This document shows positions 43,621 to 51,824 of a stretch of DNA of 64,000 bases, piece by piece. Numbering within the stretch: the stretch's first letter is position 1; each line of letters starts with the position of its first letter. The position numbers were made by a program, and so were the translations under genes. Origin of the DNA: JBMNQH01 sp050944035 (GTDB lineage Bacteria > Bacillota > Clostridia > Oscillospirales > Oscillospiraceae); assembly GCA_050944035.1 (NCBI GenBank), contig JBMNQH010000006.1, forward strand, positions 66,168-130,167. The letters run 5' to 3'. The notes beneath the pieces are model-generated. The model was given only the letters and a program-made list of their open reading frames with translations. It was not told the origin of the DNA and did no database searches.

Positions 43621-44483
43621 TTGATGATATTGGATAGATTGTCCTGAATGGCTTTGGCAATGTCAGGTTTGTTCATTGAGTAGACATGGATGAAGGGGAC
43701 GTCATTTGCAATCAGGTCAATGATCTGTTCGGTGGCATAGGCGATGCCAGCCTGCTTCATGGCGACAGGATCGCTGCCAAATCGGTCAATGATTTTCTGG
43801 AAGCGGCGGGGCAGTACGGTACCGGACAGGGAACAGATACGATGGATCTGTTTGCCGGCCGTGACGGGCATAATGCCGGCGACAATCGGGACATGGATAC
43901 CGGCTTTCTGCGTTTTCCGGATGAAATCGTAGAGGATGTTGTTGTCGAAGAACATTTGTGTGGTCAGGAAGGCGCAGCCCGCATCTACCTTGCGCTTCAG
44001 GTTGTCGATGTCTACCGCCGGTGAGGGAGATTCCGGATGAACCTCGGGGTAGCAGGCGCCGCCGATGCAGAAGTGATAGCGGCTGTGGATATAGGAGATC
44101 AGGTCGCTGGCATACTGGAAGCTCCACTTGCTGCGGTCGGTATTGCCCTCTGGGATATCACCGCGCAGAGCCAAAATATTTTCAATGCCGCTTGCCTGCA
44201 GGAGATCGAGCTGACGATCAATCTCCTCCATGGTGGAAGAGACGCAGGTAAGGTGTGCAATCGGCGTAACGCCGGAGGAGGTAAGAATGTTTTTTGCGAT
44301 ATCGACAGTGAACTGACTGGTACCACCGCCGGCACCGTAGGTAACACTCATAAAGTCGGGATGCAGTGCAGCAATCTGTTCAGTGGCCAGCTTGACGCTG
44401 TCAAACACATCCGTATTTTTCGGAGGAAATACCTCAAACGACAGAGTTGGCTGGTTTTGTGCAAATAATGCAGTTAATCTCAT
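43617..44483 (-). CDS. metF: 5,10-methylenetetrahydrofolate reductase
   Basis: 288 residues, TIM barrel flavoenzyme giving 5-methyl-THF for MetH. Seen: PTLSFEVFPPKN with catalytic Glu, FMSVTYGAGGGTS, HLTCVSST, ILALRGDIPEG, GGACYPEVHPES, FLTTQMFFDN, VPIVAGIMPV and GIAYATEQI. I take ATG 44483, preceded by TTGGTG; ATG 44504 adds seven residues but would lie only about 12 bases from the predicted transcript start. First gene of the metF-activation-metH operon. Confidence 0.94.
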   Translation of the reverse strand: MRLTALFAQNQPTLSFEVFPPKNTDVFDSVKLATEQIAALHPDFMSVTYGAGGGTSQFTVDIAKNILTSSGVTPIAHLTCVSSTMEEIDRQLDLLQASGIENILALRGDIPEGNTDRSKWSFQYASDLISYIHSRYHFCIGGACYPEVHPESPSPAVDIDNLKRKVDAGCAFLTTQMFFDNNILYDFIRKTQKAGIHVPIVAGIMPVTAGKQIHRICSLSGTVLPRRFQKIIDRFGSDPVAMKQAGIAYATEQIIDLIANDVPFIHVYSMNKPDIAKAIQDNLSNIIK

Positions 44484-44522
44484 TGTATTCACCAAGCTTT
44501 CCATTACAAATCAAGTGATCTT

Positions 44523-44551
44523 ATTCTATTATGTTTGACTAGGAATTGCAA
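44523..44551 (-). promoter_or_regulatory. Promoter of the metF operon
   Basis: Minus strand TTGCAA, 17 bases, TAGAAT. The leader is too short for a SAM riboswitch, and none is seen. Confidence 0.55.
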
Positions 44552-44556
44552 GATTT

Positions 44557-45300
44557 TCATTTGAAGAAAAAGGAGATCGTGAGGTCGAGCAGCTGATCCA
44601 TTTCACCGGGATTGTCAAATTGATGTCCCGCATTTGGCAGAGAGGTCAATGGGAGACGAAATTTCCTGGAAAAGTCTTGGATGGCAGAAAAGGGAACAAC
44701 GCGATCCATTACACCGTGGATCATGTGGAAGCGATCCGTGGGAGCAGGAGAAAACCGGGAGAATAGATCCTGGTGATCCAGTTCCTCCAAAAAATGTTGC
44801 GTTAGCTGGACGGTGCTGGTATCATCCAGTGCAAATTTGGTGGAACCGGTCAAGTTCAACCGATCACGATCCAGCTGAGAAAGGGAAGAGTGCAGCAGAG
44901 TGGGCATGTTGACGGCTGCGCAGCGCAGCAGGGAGCGGTGACCTAGGTGAGGACGTGTTGTACAGTAGAGCAGATTCAAATATCCGCCAAAACTGCTGGA
45001 GAAATAGGCGATCTCCGCCTGTGGTGCCGTTTGATGCAGAAAGGTTTCTACAGCGGCGATGGTGTCCAGACAATTTGAGAGAGAAAGGGGGAGACGGTTA
45101 TCACCGTGGCCGGGAAGGTCGAAACGGATGGAACCAATACCACATTCTATAAATCTGTGTGCAGCTTTTTCTCCAGAGCTGCTGTTGCGGCTGCCACCAA
45201 AACCATGGGTGATGAGGACAACGAGAGATTCCTGTCCGGATGCATCCAGAAAAATGGGGATCTGCTGTCCGTTTACAGAGATACTATCTGTAATATGCAT
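44557..45300 (-). CDS. Alpha/beta hydrolase
   Basis: 247 residues. VLITHGFGGSRNSSSGEKAA is the oxyanion region, IRFDLPGHGDN follows, the nucleophile elbow is YFSSSFGGYL, the acid is in IHGVMDRVVPF and the His in LPNAGHQFD. Such small cytosolic hydrolases are often feruloyl- or acyl-esterase-like; substrate unknown. AAAGGAG sets ATG 45300. It has its own leader after the glycerate kinase terminator and no obvious link to the met operon. Confidence 0.85.
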   Translation of the reverse strand: MHITDSISVNGQQIPIFLDASGQESLVVLITHGFGGSRNSSSGEKAAHRFIECGIGSIRFDLPGHGDNRLPLSLSNCLDTIAAVETFLHQTAPQAEIAYFSSSFGGYLNLLYCTTRPHLGHRSLLRCAAVNMPTLLHSSLSQLDRDRLNLTGSTKFALDDTSTVQLTQHFLEELDHQDLFSRFSPAPTDRFHMIHGVMDRVVPFSAIQDFSRKFRLPLTSLPNAGHQFDNPGEMDQLLDLTISFFFK

Positions 45301-45330
45301 ACCATACTCCTTTGATAGGATGAAATAGAA

Positions 45331-45363
45331 AAACGGGGATGGCACATTGTGCCATCCCCGTTT
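45331..45363 (-). terminator. Terminator of glycerate kinase
   Basis: AAACGGGGATGGCAC pairs with its complement around a three-base loop; on the minus strand TTTTTC follows. Confidence 0.85.
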
Positions 45364-45403
45364 CAAAAAATCAATGGGAACGTATCAGGATTATGTAAGG
45401 CAC

Positions 45404-46540
45404 TTACTTTGCCAGACCGACCTTGTATACGCGCATAACGCGATCAGCAGCACCGGTGAGGAGCTTGCCAGCGTTGTTCATGGAATCAGCAACAGTCATC
45501 GGACCATCTGCGATCGGGGTGATTGCATCGATGCCATAATCGTAGAGTAGTTCAAATTCGGGGCCGAGGCAGCCGCAGAAAGCGAGGACGGGAACGCCGT
45601 GCTTCTTAGCGACGTTTGCAACGCCGGTGGGAGCCTTACCGAAAGCGGAGGTACGGTCCATTCTACCTTCGCCGGTGATTGCGAGGTCAGCGCCAGCCAT
45701 AGCTTCGTCAGCCTTTGCGGCTTCAAGAACGAGGTCGATACCGGACTGCATCTTTGCCTTGCAGAAGCCGAGAACAGCAACACCCAGACCGCCAGCAGCG
45801 CCAGCGCCGGGCAGAGCAGCTACGTCATAACCGAGGGTTTCCTCGAGGAGCTTTGCATAGTTGGTCAGAGCAGCTTCGAGCTGTTCTACCATTTCAGGGG
45901 AAGCACCCTTCTGGGGGCCGTATGCTGCGGAAGCACCGGTTTCGCCGAGCAGGGGGTTGGTAACATCAGAAGCGATGCGGATGTCGCATTCTGCCAGTCT
46001 CTTGTCGAGGCCGGAGATATCGATGGTTGCAGCATTTGCCAGAGCACCGCCGCCGAAAGCAACTTCCTTGCCCTCTGCATCGCGGATGGATACGCCAAGA
46101 GCCTGTGCCAGGCCAGCGCCGCCGTCGTTGGTTGCGGAACCGCCGAGGCAAACGATGAACTTGCGGCAGCCTGCATCCAGAGCAGCCTTAAACAGTTCGC
46201 CAGTACCATAGGTGGTGGTCACGGAAGGATCGCGCTTATCCAGGGGAACGAGGGGCAGACCGGAAGCGGATGCCATTTCGATAACTGCGGTACCGTCAGA
46301 CAGGTGACCCCAAGAAGCTTCAACGGGCTCGCCGAGAGGACCGGTAACAGTCATCTTGACTTCTTCGCCGCCTACGCTGTACAGCAGAGCTTCAGCAGTG
46401 CCTTCGCCGCCGTCAGCGATGGGAATCTTTACGACTTCTGCATCAGCAAATACGTGCTTGATACCTTCTTCCAGAGCGGTAGCAGCGCCGATGGAAGAGA
46501 TGCTGCCCTTAAAGGAATCTATTGCGATAACAACTTTCAT
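45404..46540 (-). CDS. glxK: Glycerate 2-kinase, GlxK/GarK family
   Basis: Phosphorylates D-glycerate, family product 2-phosphoglycerate. 378 residues. IAIDSFKGSISSIGAATALE at the start, PIADGGEGTAEAL, EMASASGLPLV, GTGELFKAAL, CLGGSATNDGGAG, ASDVTNPLLG, PGAGAAGGLGVAVLGF and GEGRMDRTSAFGKAP are all hallmarks. Codon use is restricted, hinting at high expression. TGGAGG precedes the ATG. Divergent from the isomerase gene, sharing a 400-base regulatory region, and part of the predicted glyoxylate-to-glycerate route. Confidence 0.95.
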   Translation of the reverse strand: MKVVIAIDSFKGSISSIGAATALEEGIKHVFADAEVVKIPIADGGEGTAEALLYSVGGEEVKMTVTGPLGEPVEASWGHLSDGTAVIEMASASGLPLVPLDKRDPSVTTTYGTGELFKAALDAGCRKFIVCLGGSATNDGGAGLAQALGVSIRDAEGKEVAFGGGALANAATIDISGLDKRLAECDIRIASDVTNPLLGETGASAAYGPQKGASPEMVEQLEAALTNYAKLLEETLGYDVAALPGAGAAGGLGVAVLGFCKAKMQSGIDLVLEAAKADEAMAGADLAITGEGRMDRTSAFGKAPTGVANVAKKHGVPVLAFCGCLGPEFELLYDYGIDAITPIADGPMTVADSMNNAGKLLTGAADRVMRVYKVGLAK

Positions 46541-46646
46541 GATTTTACCTCCATGTAAAATTTATCCATAAAAAGAAAGTGCTATTTGTCACTGCCAAAA
46601 GAGGCAGCGGAACAAAAAGGTGAACGACACCCCATATTCATCCATT

Positions 46647-46675
46647 ATCTTACACCATGACAGCAGTGCTGTAAA
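46647..46675 (-). promoter_or_regulatory. Promoter of glycerate kinase
   Basis: Minus strand TTTACA, 17 bases, TAAGAT, leaving a leader of about 100 bases with a small CTGCC/GGCAG stem near 46601-46618. Confidence 0.5.
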
Positions 46676-46828
46676 GGACAAGACTGAAAATTTTTCTAGA
46701 AAGGCGAATTTTTTTACCCAATTTCTCGGTTCTTTCTGACAAGAAAACGATCTGTGCGTGCAAAACAGGATATAATCTTTCACAGGAAAACGGGAGGGGA
46801 GGGGGCGTATCTGTTGCCAAATAATGTA

Positions 46829-46857
46829 TTGACAGGACAAAAAATGGCAAGTATAAT
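46829..46857 (+). promoter_or_regulatory. Consensus SigA promoter of the isomerase gene
   Basis: TTGACA, exactly 17 bases, TATAAT: both hexamers are perfect. The predicted start is about 46864, where the first palindrome begins. Confidence 0.85.
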
Positions 46858-46864
46858 AATAGTC

Positions 46865-46884
46865 GTTAAAATGTGTATTTTAAC
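46865..46884 (+). promoter_or_regulatory. Palindromic operator candidate 1
   Basis: GTTAAAAT-GTGT-ATTTTAAC, a perfect 8-base inverted repeat starting at the predicted transcript start. The position suits a repressor. Confidence 0.5.
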
Positions 46885-46889
46885 AGGCA

Positions 46890-46905
46890 ATTGATCTTAA
46901 TCAAT
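46890..46905 (+). promoter_or_regulatory. FNR/CRP-like palindrome, operator candidate 2
   Basis: ATTGAT-CTTA-ATCAAT; its core TTGAT-N4-ATCAA equals the Fnr consensus of proteobacteria. About 26 to 41 bases after the predicted start, so it would act as a repression site. The binding protein is not known. Confidence 0.45.
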
Positions 46906-46940
46906 GCACAAAATCTATTACGTAGTAGAGGTGTTTTAAA

Positions 46941-47843
46941 ATGACTGAATCTATCCAGAAGTATTTTAAGATGGGCACCATCCGCTGGATGAGCTATCCT
47001 GGTACCGCTGACAAGCAGGGCATCATTGATACCTGCCGCAAGATCGCATGTGATGATTATTTCGATGCTATCGAAATTACCCAGTTCCCCGATGACGAAT
47101 GCAGAGATACCTGCAAGGCTATCCTTGAGCAGGGTCACATGAAGGTTTGCTACGGTGCACAGCCCCGTCTGCTGGGTCCCAAGCTCAACCCCAATGACAT
47201 TGATGAAGAAGGCCGCAAGAAGGCAGAAGCAACTCTGATCGAGGCTGTTGACGAAGCTGCTTACGTTGGCGCACAGGGCATCGCTTTCCTCGCCGGCAAG
47301 TGGGAAGAAGCTACCAAGGATCAGGCTTATGCACAGCTGCTGAAGACCACCCGCGCTGTCTGCGATTACGCAGCAACCAAGGGCATGATGGTCGAACTCG
47401 AAGTATTTGACTTCGATATGGACAAGGCTGTTCTGATCGGTCCCGCTCCCTATGCTGCAAAGTTTGCTGCTGATATGCGTACCACCAACAACAATTTTGG
47501 TCTGCTGATCGACCTGAGCCACTTCCCCACCACCTATGAGACCAGCAAGTTTGTTGTTCAGACTCTGCGTCCCTACATTACCCATCTCCATATTGGTAAT
47601 GCAGTTGTCAAGGAAGGCTGCGACGCTTACGGCGATCTGCATCCCCGCTTTGGCTATCCCAACGGTGCCAACGATGTTTGCGAACTCGTTGATTTCCTGA
47701 AGGTTCTGAAAGAAGAAGGCTTCTTCAACGCTGACGATCCCATGGTTCTCTCCTTCGAAGTTCAGCCTCGTCCCGGCGAAGATTCCGACGTCGTTCTGGC
47801 AGGTACCAAGCGCGTCATGAACAGAGCATGGGCTCTCGTATAA
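46941..47843 (+). CDS. Sugar phosphate isomerase/epimerase family protein (hydroxypyruvate isomerase-like TIM barrel)
   Basis: 300 residues, xylose-isomerase-like TIM barrel. Likely metal ligands are Glu in VELEVFDFD, Asp and His in LLIDLSHFP, His in HLHIGNA and Glu in LSFEVQP. GTIRWMSYPG opens the barrel. It is longer than E. coli Hyi (about 258) and not clearly the same family, so its exact reaction is open: interconversion of hydroxypyruvate and tartronate semialdehyde would fit the neighbours. Lys is almost always AAG and other codons are restricted, which with the perfect promoter suggests strong expression. AGAGGTG precedes the ATG. Confidence 0.8.
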   Translation: MTESIQKYFKMGTIRWMSYPGTADKQGIIDTCRKIACDDYFDAIEITQFPDDECRDTCKAILEQGHMKVCYGAQPRLLGPKLNPNDIDEEGRKKAEATLIEAVDEAAYVGAQGIAFLAGKWEEATKDQAYAQLLKTTRAVCDYAATKGMMVELEVFDFDMDKAVLIGPAPYAAKFAADMRTTNNNFGLLIDLSHFPTTYETSKFVVQTLRPYITHLHIGNAVVKEGCDAYGDLHPRFGYPNGANDVCELVDFLKVLKEEGFFNADDPMVLSFEVQPRPGEDSDVVLAGTKRVMNRAWALV

Positions 47844-47885
47844 TCAGTTAACCGATTTCTTTTCGTTGCACTGACATAAACGAAA

Positions 47886-47914
47886 TACTGGCGGCAGTTT
47901 TACTGCCGCCAGTA
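47886..47914 (+). other. Perfect GC-rich hairpin without a U-run
   Basis: TACTGGCGGCAGT pairs with ACTGCCGCCAGTA over two bases. No T-run follows, so it may be a transcript-stabilising 3' end or processing site between the isomerase and DUF362 genes rather than a terminator. Confidence 0.55.
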
Positions 47915-48061
47915 CCGGTATTATAGGCTTCTTCGCCCGTTTTTCGTGACTGTATTCGTTTTATCCCGCTGTCAGCTTTTTAATCGGGCGCAGTTTGTCA
48001 TTCATGTTTTTGGCGTGGGCGGGGGATTTCTCCGTCCATTCTTGTTATAGGGAGAATTCTC

Positions 48062-49147
48062 ATGGGTAAGATTTATACAATTTATGGCAGCAATGCCAAA
48101 GAGATGACCATGGCGCTGATGGAAGCTGCTGACGTGAAAAGCAAAATTCCTGCAGGCGCTTCCATTGGCCTGAAACCAAACCTGGTTGTTGCACATGCAC
48201 CGGATACCGGCGCTACCACCCATGCCGGTGTGCTGGAAGGTGCGATTGAGTATTTGCAGGCAAATGGCTTTGACGATATCTGCATCATGGAAGGTGCTTG
48301 GGTGGGCGATAGAACGTCCAGCGGTTTCCGGGTATGCGGATATGATAAAGTTGCAAAAAAATACGATGTTCCGCTCTATGATCTAAAGCATGATGCGACG
48401 GAAACCATCAACACCCATTTTGGAAAGATGGAAGTTTGCAGAACGGCTTATAACATCGATTACCTTATCAACCTGCCGGTTCTGAAGGGGCACTGTCAGA
48501 CCACAATGACTTGTGCACTGAAGAACTGTAAGGGTTGTATTCCCGACAAGGAAAAGCGCAGATTCCACTCCAATGGTCTGCATAAGCCCATTGCGGCGCT
48601 GGCTGCGGCGCTGCGTCCGGATTTGACCATCGTAGACAGCATCTGTGGCGACCTTGACTTTGAAGAAGGCGGCAAGCCTATTCAGACCAACCGTATGATG
48701 CTGGGCGAAGATCCTGTCCAGATTGACACCTATGGCTGTCAGTTGATGGGTGTTTCCACTAAGTATGTTCCGTATATCCGTCTTGCAGAAGAGTATGGTG
48801 CGGGCAGCATGGCGATTCAGCCGGGAGATATCATTGAGCTGAACTCTCCGAAGGATGCACCGATCTTCCCGACCAAGACCAATACGGTCTATAAGCTGAC
48901 CCGCAATGTCGAACAGAAGGCTGCTTGCAGTGCTTGTTTTGGCAATCTGGTTCATGCTATCAATCGTATGCGCGATGAAGGCAGAAGCTATGATGGCAAG
49001 ATCGTCATTGGTCAGGGCTTTAAAGAGGACGAGTTCATTGCAGATGCCATTGGTATCGGCAACTGCTGTAAAAACTGCACCGGTGAGTGCGTAAAGGGTT
49101 GTCCTCCCACCGGCGAGGAAATTATGCGCGTCCTGATGAATCATTAG
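48062..49147 (+). CDS. DUF362 domain iron-sulfur protein
   Basis: 361 residues. ASIGLKPNLVV, INLPVLKGHCQTTMTCALKNCKGC and TIVDSICGDLDFEEGG are DUF362 signatures. Two Cys groups lie in the last quarter: CSACFGN and CCKNCTGECVKGCPP, the latter able to hold a [4Fe-4S] cluster. Cytosolic, no signal peptide. DUF362 proteins are found with ferredoxin-type partners but most lack a tested role. AGGGAG precedes ATG 48062. Lying between the isomerase and the tartronate semialdehyde reductase, it may supply electrons or sense redox state for the pathway (inference). Confidence 0.85.
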   Translation: MGKIYTIYGSNAKEMTMALMEAADVKSKIPAGASIGLKPNLVVAHAPDTGATTHAGVLEGAIEYLQANGFDDICIMEGAWVGDRTSSGFRVCGYDKVAKKYDVPLYDLKHDATETINTHFGKMEVCRTAYNIDYLINLPVLKGHCQTTMTCALKNCKGCIPDKEKRRFHSNGLHKPIAALAAALRPDLTIVDSICGDLDFEEGGKPIQTNRMMLGEDPVQIDTYGCQLMGVSTKYVPYIRLAEEYGAGSMAIQPGDIIELNSPKDAPIFPTKTNTVYKLTRNVEQKAACSACFGNLVHAINRMRDEGRSYDGKIVIGQGFKEDEFIADAIGIGNCCKNCTGECVKGCPPTGEEIMRVLMNH

Positions 49148-49151
49148 AGAT

Positions 49152-49198
49152 AAAATCCGTCCATCAATTTGGAATGTTCCAATTGATGGGCGGATTTT
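49152..49198 (+). terminator. Terminator of the DUF362 gene
   Basis: AAAATCCG and CCATCAATT-containing arm pairs with its complement ending CGGATTTT, around a short loop. Confidence 0.75.
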
Positions 49199-49204
49199 AA
49201 TATA

Positions 49205-49250
49205 TTGAAGAAATGGATAGATTGTGATATCATAATGGAAGATTATCACA
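49205..49250 (+). promoter_or_regulatory. Promoter and inverted repeat before garR
   Basis: TTGAAG, 17 bases, TATCAT at 49205-49233. TGTGATA (49223-49229) and TATCACA (49244-49250) form an inverted repeat around the -10, 14 bases apart, a possible operator. Confidence 0.4.
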
Positions 49251-49281
49251 GGTGTAACACCAGAAAGGGTGCATAATTCAA

Positions 49282-50178
49282 ATGATGAAAATTGGTTTTA
49301 TCGGTCTTGGCATTATGGGGAAGCCCATGGCGCATAATCTGCTCAAGGCTGGCTATGAAGTAAAGGTCTATAACCGCAGCCGTCCCAGCATGGACTTTTT
49401 GGCAACTGTCGGCGGCATCCCTGTCAACTCTCCGAAAGAAGCGGCAGAAGGCAGCGATGTCATCATCACAATGGTTCCAAACTCTCCCGACGTCAAGCAG
49501 GTCGTGATGGGTGAGAACGGTGTTCTGGAAAGCGCAAGGGAAGGTGCGATTCTGGTCGATATGAGCTCCATTGCACCGCTGGCTTCCAAGGAGATTTGTG
49601 AAGCCTGTGCTGCAAAGGGCGTTCGAATGTTGGATGCACCGGTATCCGGCGGCGAAGGCGGTGCGATTGCCGGTACGCTGTCCATCATGGTTGGCGGCGA
49701 TGCGGCGGTTCTGGACGAAGTACACGACGTTCTGGCAGCGATGGGCACCAGCATTGTACACTGCGGCGGCATCGGCGCAGGGAACTCTACCAAGCTGGCA
49801 AACCAGATCATCGCCGCAGTCAACATTGCAGCGTTCTGTGAGGCATTTACGCTGGCTGCCAAGGCCGGCGTTGATCCTGAAGTCGTATTCAACGCGATCA
49901 AAGGCGGTTTCGCCGGTTCCAACATCATGAATGTCAAGGCACCGCAGGTCATCGACCGCAACTTCAAGCCCGGCTTCAAGGTTGATCTCCATATTAAGGA
50001 TCTCAACAACGTGATTGAAACCGGTGAAAAGCTCGGTACGCCGCTGCCTTTGGCAAAGGATGTCATCGCAATGCTGAAGAAGCTGAGCGAGGAAGGCTAT
50101 GGCAACGACGACCACAGCTCCATTATCCGGTATTATGAAGAGCTGGCTGGCGTCACTGTGACCAGATTTGAAAAGTAA
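49282..50178 (+). CDS. garR: 2-hydroxy-3-oxopropionate (tartronate semialdehyde) reductase
   Basis: NAD(P)H reduction of tartronate semialdehyde to D-glycerate. 298 residues, closely following E. coli GarR: Rossmann loop IGFIGLGIMGKPMAHNLLKAGY, TMVPNSPDVKQV, DMSSIAPLAS, substrate motif DAPVSGGEGGAIAGTLS, catalytic Lys in GNSTKLANQ and DRNFKPGFKVDLHIKDL. Two adjacent ATGs (49282, 49285) are both possible. It has its own promoter but belongs functionally with glxK and the carboligase gene. Confidence 0.93.
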   Translation: MMKIGFIGLGIMGKPMAHNLLKAGYEVKVYNRSRPSMDFLATVGGIPVNSPKEAAEGSDVIITMVPNSPDVKQVVMGENGVLESAREGAILVDMSSIAPLASKEICEACAAKGVRMLDAPVSGGEGGAIAGTLSIMVGGDAAVLDEVHDVLAAMGTSIVHCGGIGAGNSTKLANQIIAAVNIAAFCEAFTLAAKAGVDPEVVFNAIKGGFAGSNIMNVKAPQVIDRNFKPGFKVDLHIKDLNNVIETGEKLGTPLPLAKDVIAMLKKLSEEGYGNDDHSSIIRYYEELAGVTVTRFEK

Positions 50179-50192
50179 GTTTTTCTAATGAA

Positions 50193-50238
50193 TAAGAATT
50201 GAGCCACTGCTTTTTAGCAGTGGCTCAATTCTTATTTT
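50193..50238. terminator. Bidirectional terminator between garR and livF
   Basis: TAAGAATTGAGCCACTGCT pairs with its exact complement around a TTTT loop, then TTTTCTTATTT. Confidence 0.88.
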
Positions 50239-50281
50239 CTTATTTACTCATTTATTTGATACAGATAGAAAATGTGATTGC

Positions 50282-50989
50282 TTAACCGCCAAGATAGGCA
50301 CGCTGTACGCGGTCATCTGCCAGCAGTTCTTTTGCACTTCCACTCATGGAAATTTTACCGGTCTCCAATACATAGGCACGGTCTGCCACAGAAAGTGCCA
50401 TCTGTGCGTTCTGTTCAACCAAAAGAATGGTAGTTCCGGCCTTATGCAGTTCTTTGACAATATCAAAGATCTGTTCAACCAGAATAGGAGCCAGACCCAT
50501 GGAGGGTTCATCCAGCATCAGCAGTTTTGGTTTGGACATCAGCGCTCTGCCCATGGCAAGCATCTGTTGCTCACCGCCGGAAAGCGTACCGGCGGTCTGT
50601 TTATGACGTTCTTTCAGACGGGGAAAGCGTGCATAAACGTCTGCAATTGAGGCGTCGATTTCGCTGGCGGGACGGCTGTAACCGCCCATCTCCAGATTTT
50701 CCTGTACAGTCATTTGCAGAAAGACACGTCGGCCTTCGGGACACAGCGCCATTCCGCGGGAGACGATTTTATGGGCAGGGACGTTGACTGTACTTTTCCC
50801 TTCAAATTCTACGATACCACTCTTGGGACGCAACAGACCGGTGACCGTATTCAGTGTGGTAGATTTTCCGGCACCATTGGCACCGATCAGCGTTACGATC
50901 TCGCCTTCGTTGACCTCAAAGGAGATGTCCTTGATCGCATGAATGCTGCCATAATACACATGTAAATTTTCAACACGGAGCATACTCAT
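50282..50989 (-). CDS. livF: Branched-chain amino acid-type ABC transporter ATP-binding protein LivF
   Basis: 236 residues. Walker A GANGAGKST, Q-loop region EGRRVFLQMTVQENL, signature LSGGEQQMLAMGRAL, Walker B LLMLDEPSMGLAP and H-loop replaced region LLVEQN, all typical of LivF. The Liv family name refers to branched-chain amino acids, but paralogues carry urea, amides and aromatic or other acids. GGAGG sets ATG 50989, directly after the livG stop. Last gene of livK-H-M-G-F. Confidence 0.92.
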   Translation of the reverse strand: MSMLRVENLHVYYGSIHAIKDISFEVNEGEIVTLIGANGAGKSTTLNTVTGLLRPKSGIVEFEGKSTVNVPAHKIVSRGMALCPEGRRVFLQMTVQENLEMGGYSRPASEIDASIADVYARFPRLKERHKQTAGTLSGGEQQMLAMGRALMSKPKLLMLDEPSMGLAPILVEQIFDIVKELHKAGTTILLVEQNAQMALSVADRAYVLETGKISMSGSAKELLADDRVQRAYLGG

Positions 50990-50993
50990 TGGA

Positions 50994-51824
50994 TCAACCC
51001 TCCTTCTTTTTGCCCAGATATGCTTCAATAACCTGGGGATTGGCCTGAATCTCTGCGGGGGTACCCTTTGCGATGATCTTGCCGTAATTCAAAACGGCAA
51101 TGCCTTCGCAAATTCCCATAACCAGACTCATGTCGTGTTCGATCAACATGATGGCAATCTGGAAGGTATCACGGATTTTCCGGATGTTTTCCATCAGCTC
51201 CGCTGTCTCGGAGGGATTCATACCGGCAGCAGGCTCGTCCAACAGCAGAAGACTGGGATTTGTTGCCAATGCACGGACAATTTCCAATCGGCGCTGGGCA
51301 CCGTAGGGAAGAGAGCCGGCACGGTGGTTTGCCATATCGGCCATATCGAAAATATCCAGCAGTTCCAAAGCCCGCTTATGTGCTTCCTTTTCGGCCTTCC
51401 AATATCCGGGTAAACGCAGGATACCAGTCCACATACCGCACTTCATATGATTGTGCAGACCGATTTTGACGTTATCTTCAACGGAAAGGGAAGAGAACAG
51501 GCGGATGTTTTGGAACGTACGGGCGATACCCGCCCGGTTTACCTGAACCGTAGACATATGCGAAGTATCTTTTCCGTTCAGAAGAATGGTGCCGCGGGTT
51601 GGTTGGTAGACCTTGGTCAGCAGATTAAAGACTGTTGTTTTACCGGCGCCGTTCGGGCCGATTAAGCCGGCAATTTCAGTTTTGCCAACGGTCAGATTGA
51701 ATTCATCCACTGCGGTCAAACCGCCAAAATCAATACCAAGATGCCGTGCTTCCAGTACTGGAAGTTCATTGATATCCCGTTCGGGAATGATGCCTTCACT
51801 GGGAAGTGGGACCATTTTACTCAT
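50994..51824 (-). CDS. livG: Branched-chain amino acid-type ABC transporter ATP-binding protein LivG
   Basis: 276 residues. Walker A GPNGAGKTT, FQNIRLFSSLSVEDNV, LPYGAQRRLEIVRAL as the degenerate LivG signature, Walker B LLLDEPAAGMNP and IEHDMSLVM. A 20-residue N-terminal extension precedes the core. GGAGG precedes ATG 51824, which overlaps the livM stop by eight bases. Confidence 0.93.
   Translation of the reverse strand: MSKMVPLPSEGIIPERDINELPVLEARHLGIDFGGLTAVDEFNLTVGKTEIAGLIGPNGAGKTTVFNLLTKVYQPTRGTILLNGKDTSHMSTVQVNRAGIARTFQNIRLFSSLSVEDNVKIGLHNHMKCGMWTGILRLPGYWKAEKEAHKRALELLDIFDMADMANHRAGSLPYGAQRRLEIVRALATNPSLLLLDEPAAGMNPSETAELMENIRKIRDTFQIAIMLIEHDMSLVMGICEGIAVLNYGKIIAKGTPAEIQANPQVIEAYLGKKKEG

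Noticed and set aside
44484..44556. Possible SAM riboswitch before metF
   Set aside because: The gap is too short and lacks the conserved core and terminator.
45599..46558. 319-codon open frame opposite glycerate kinase
   Set aside because: Mirror of the kinase reading frame; no independent support.
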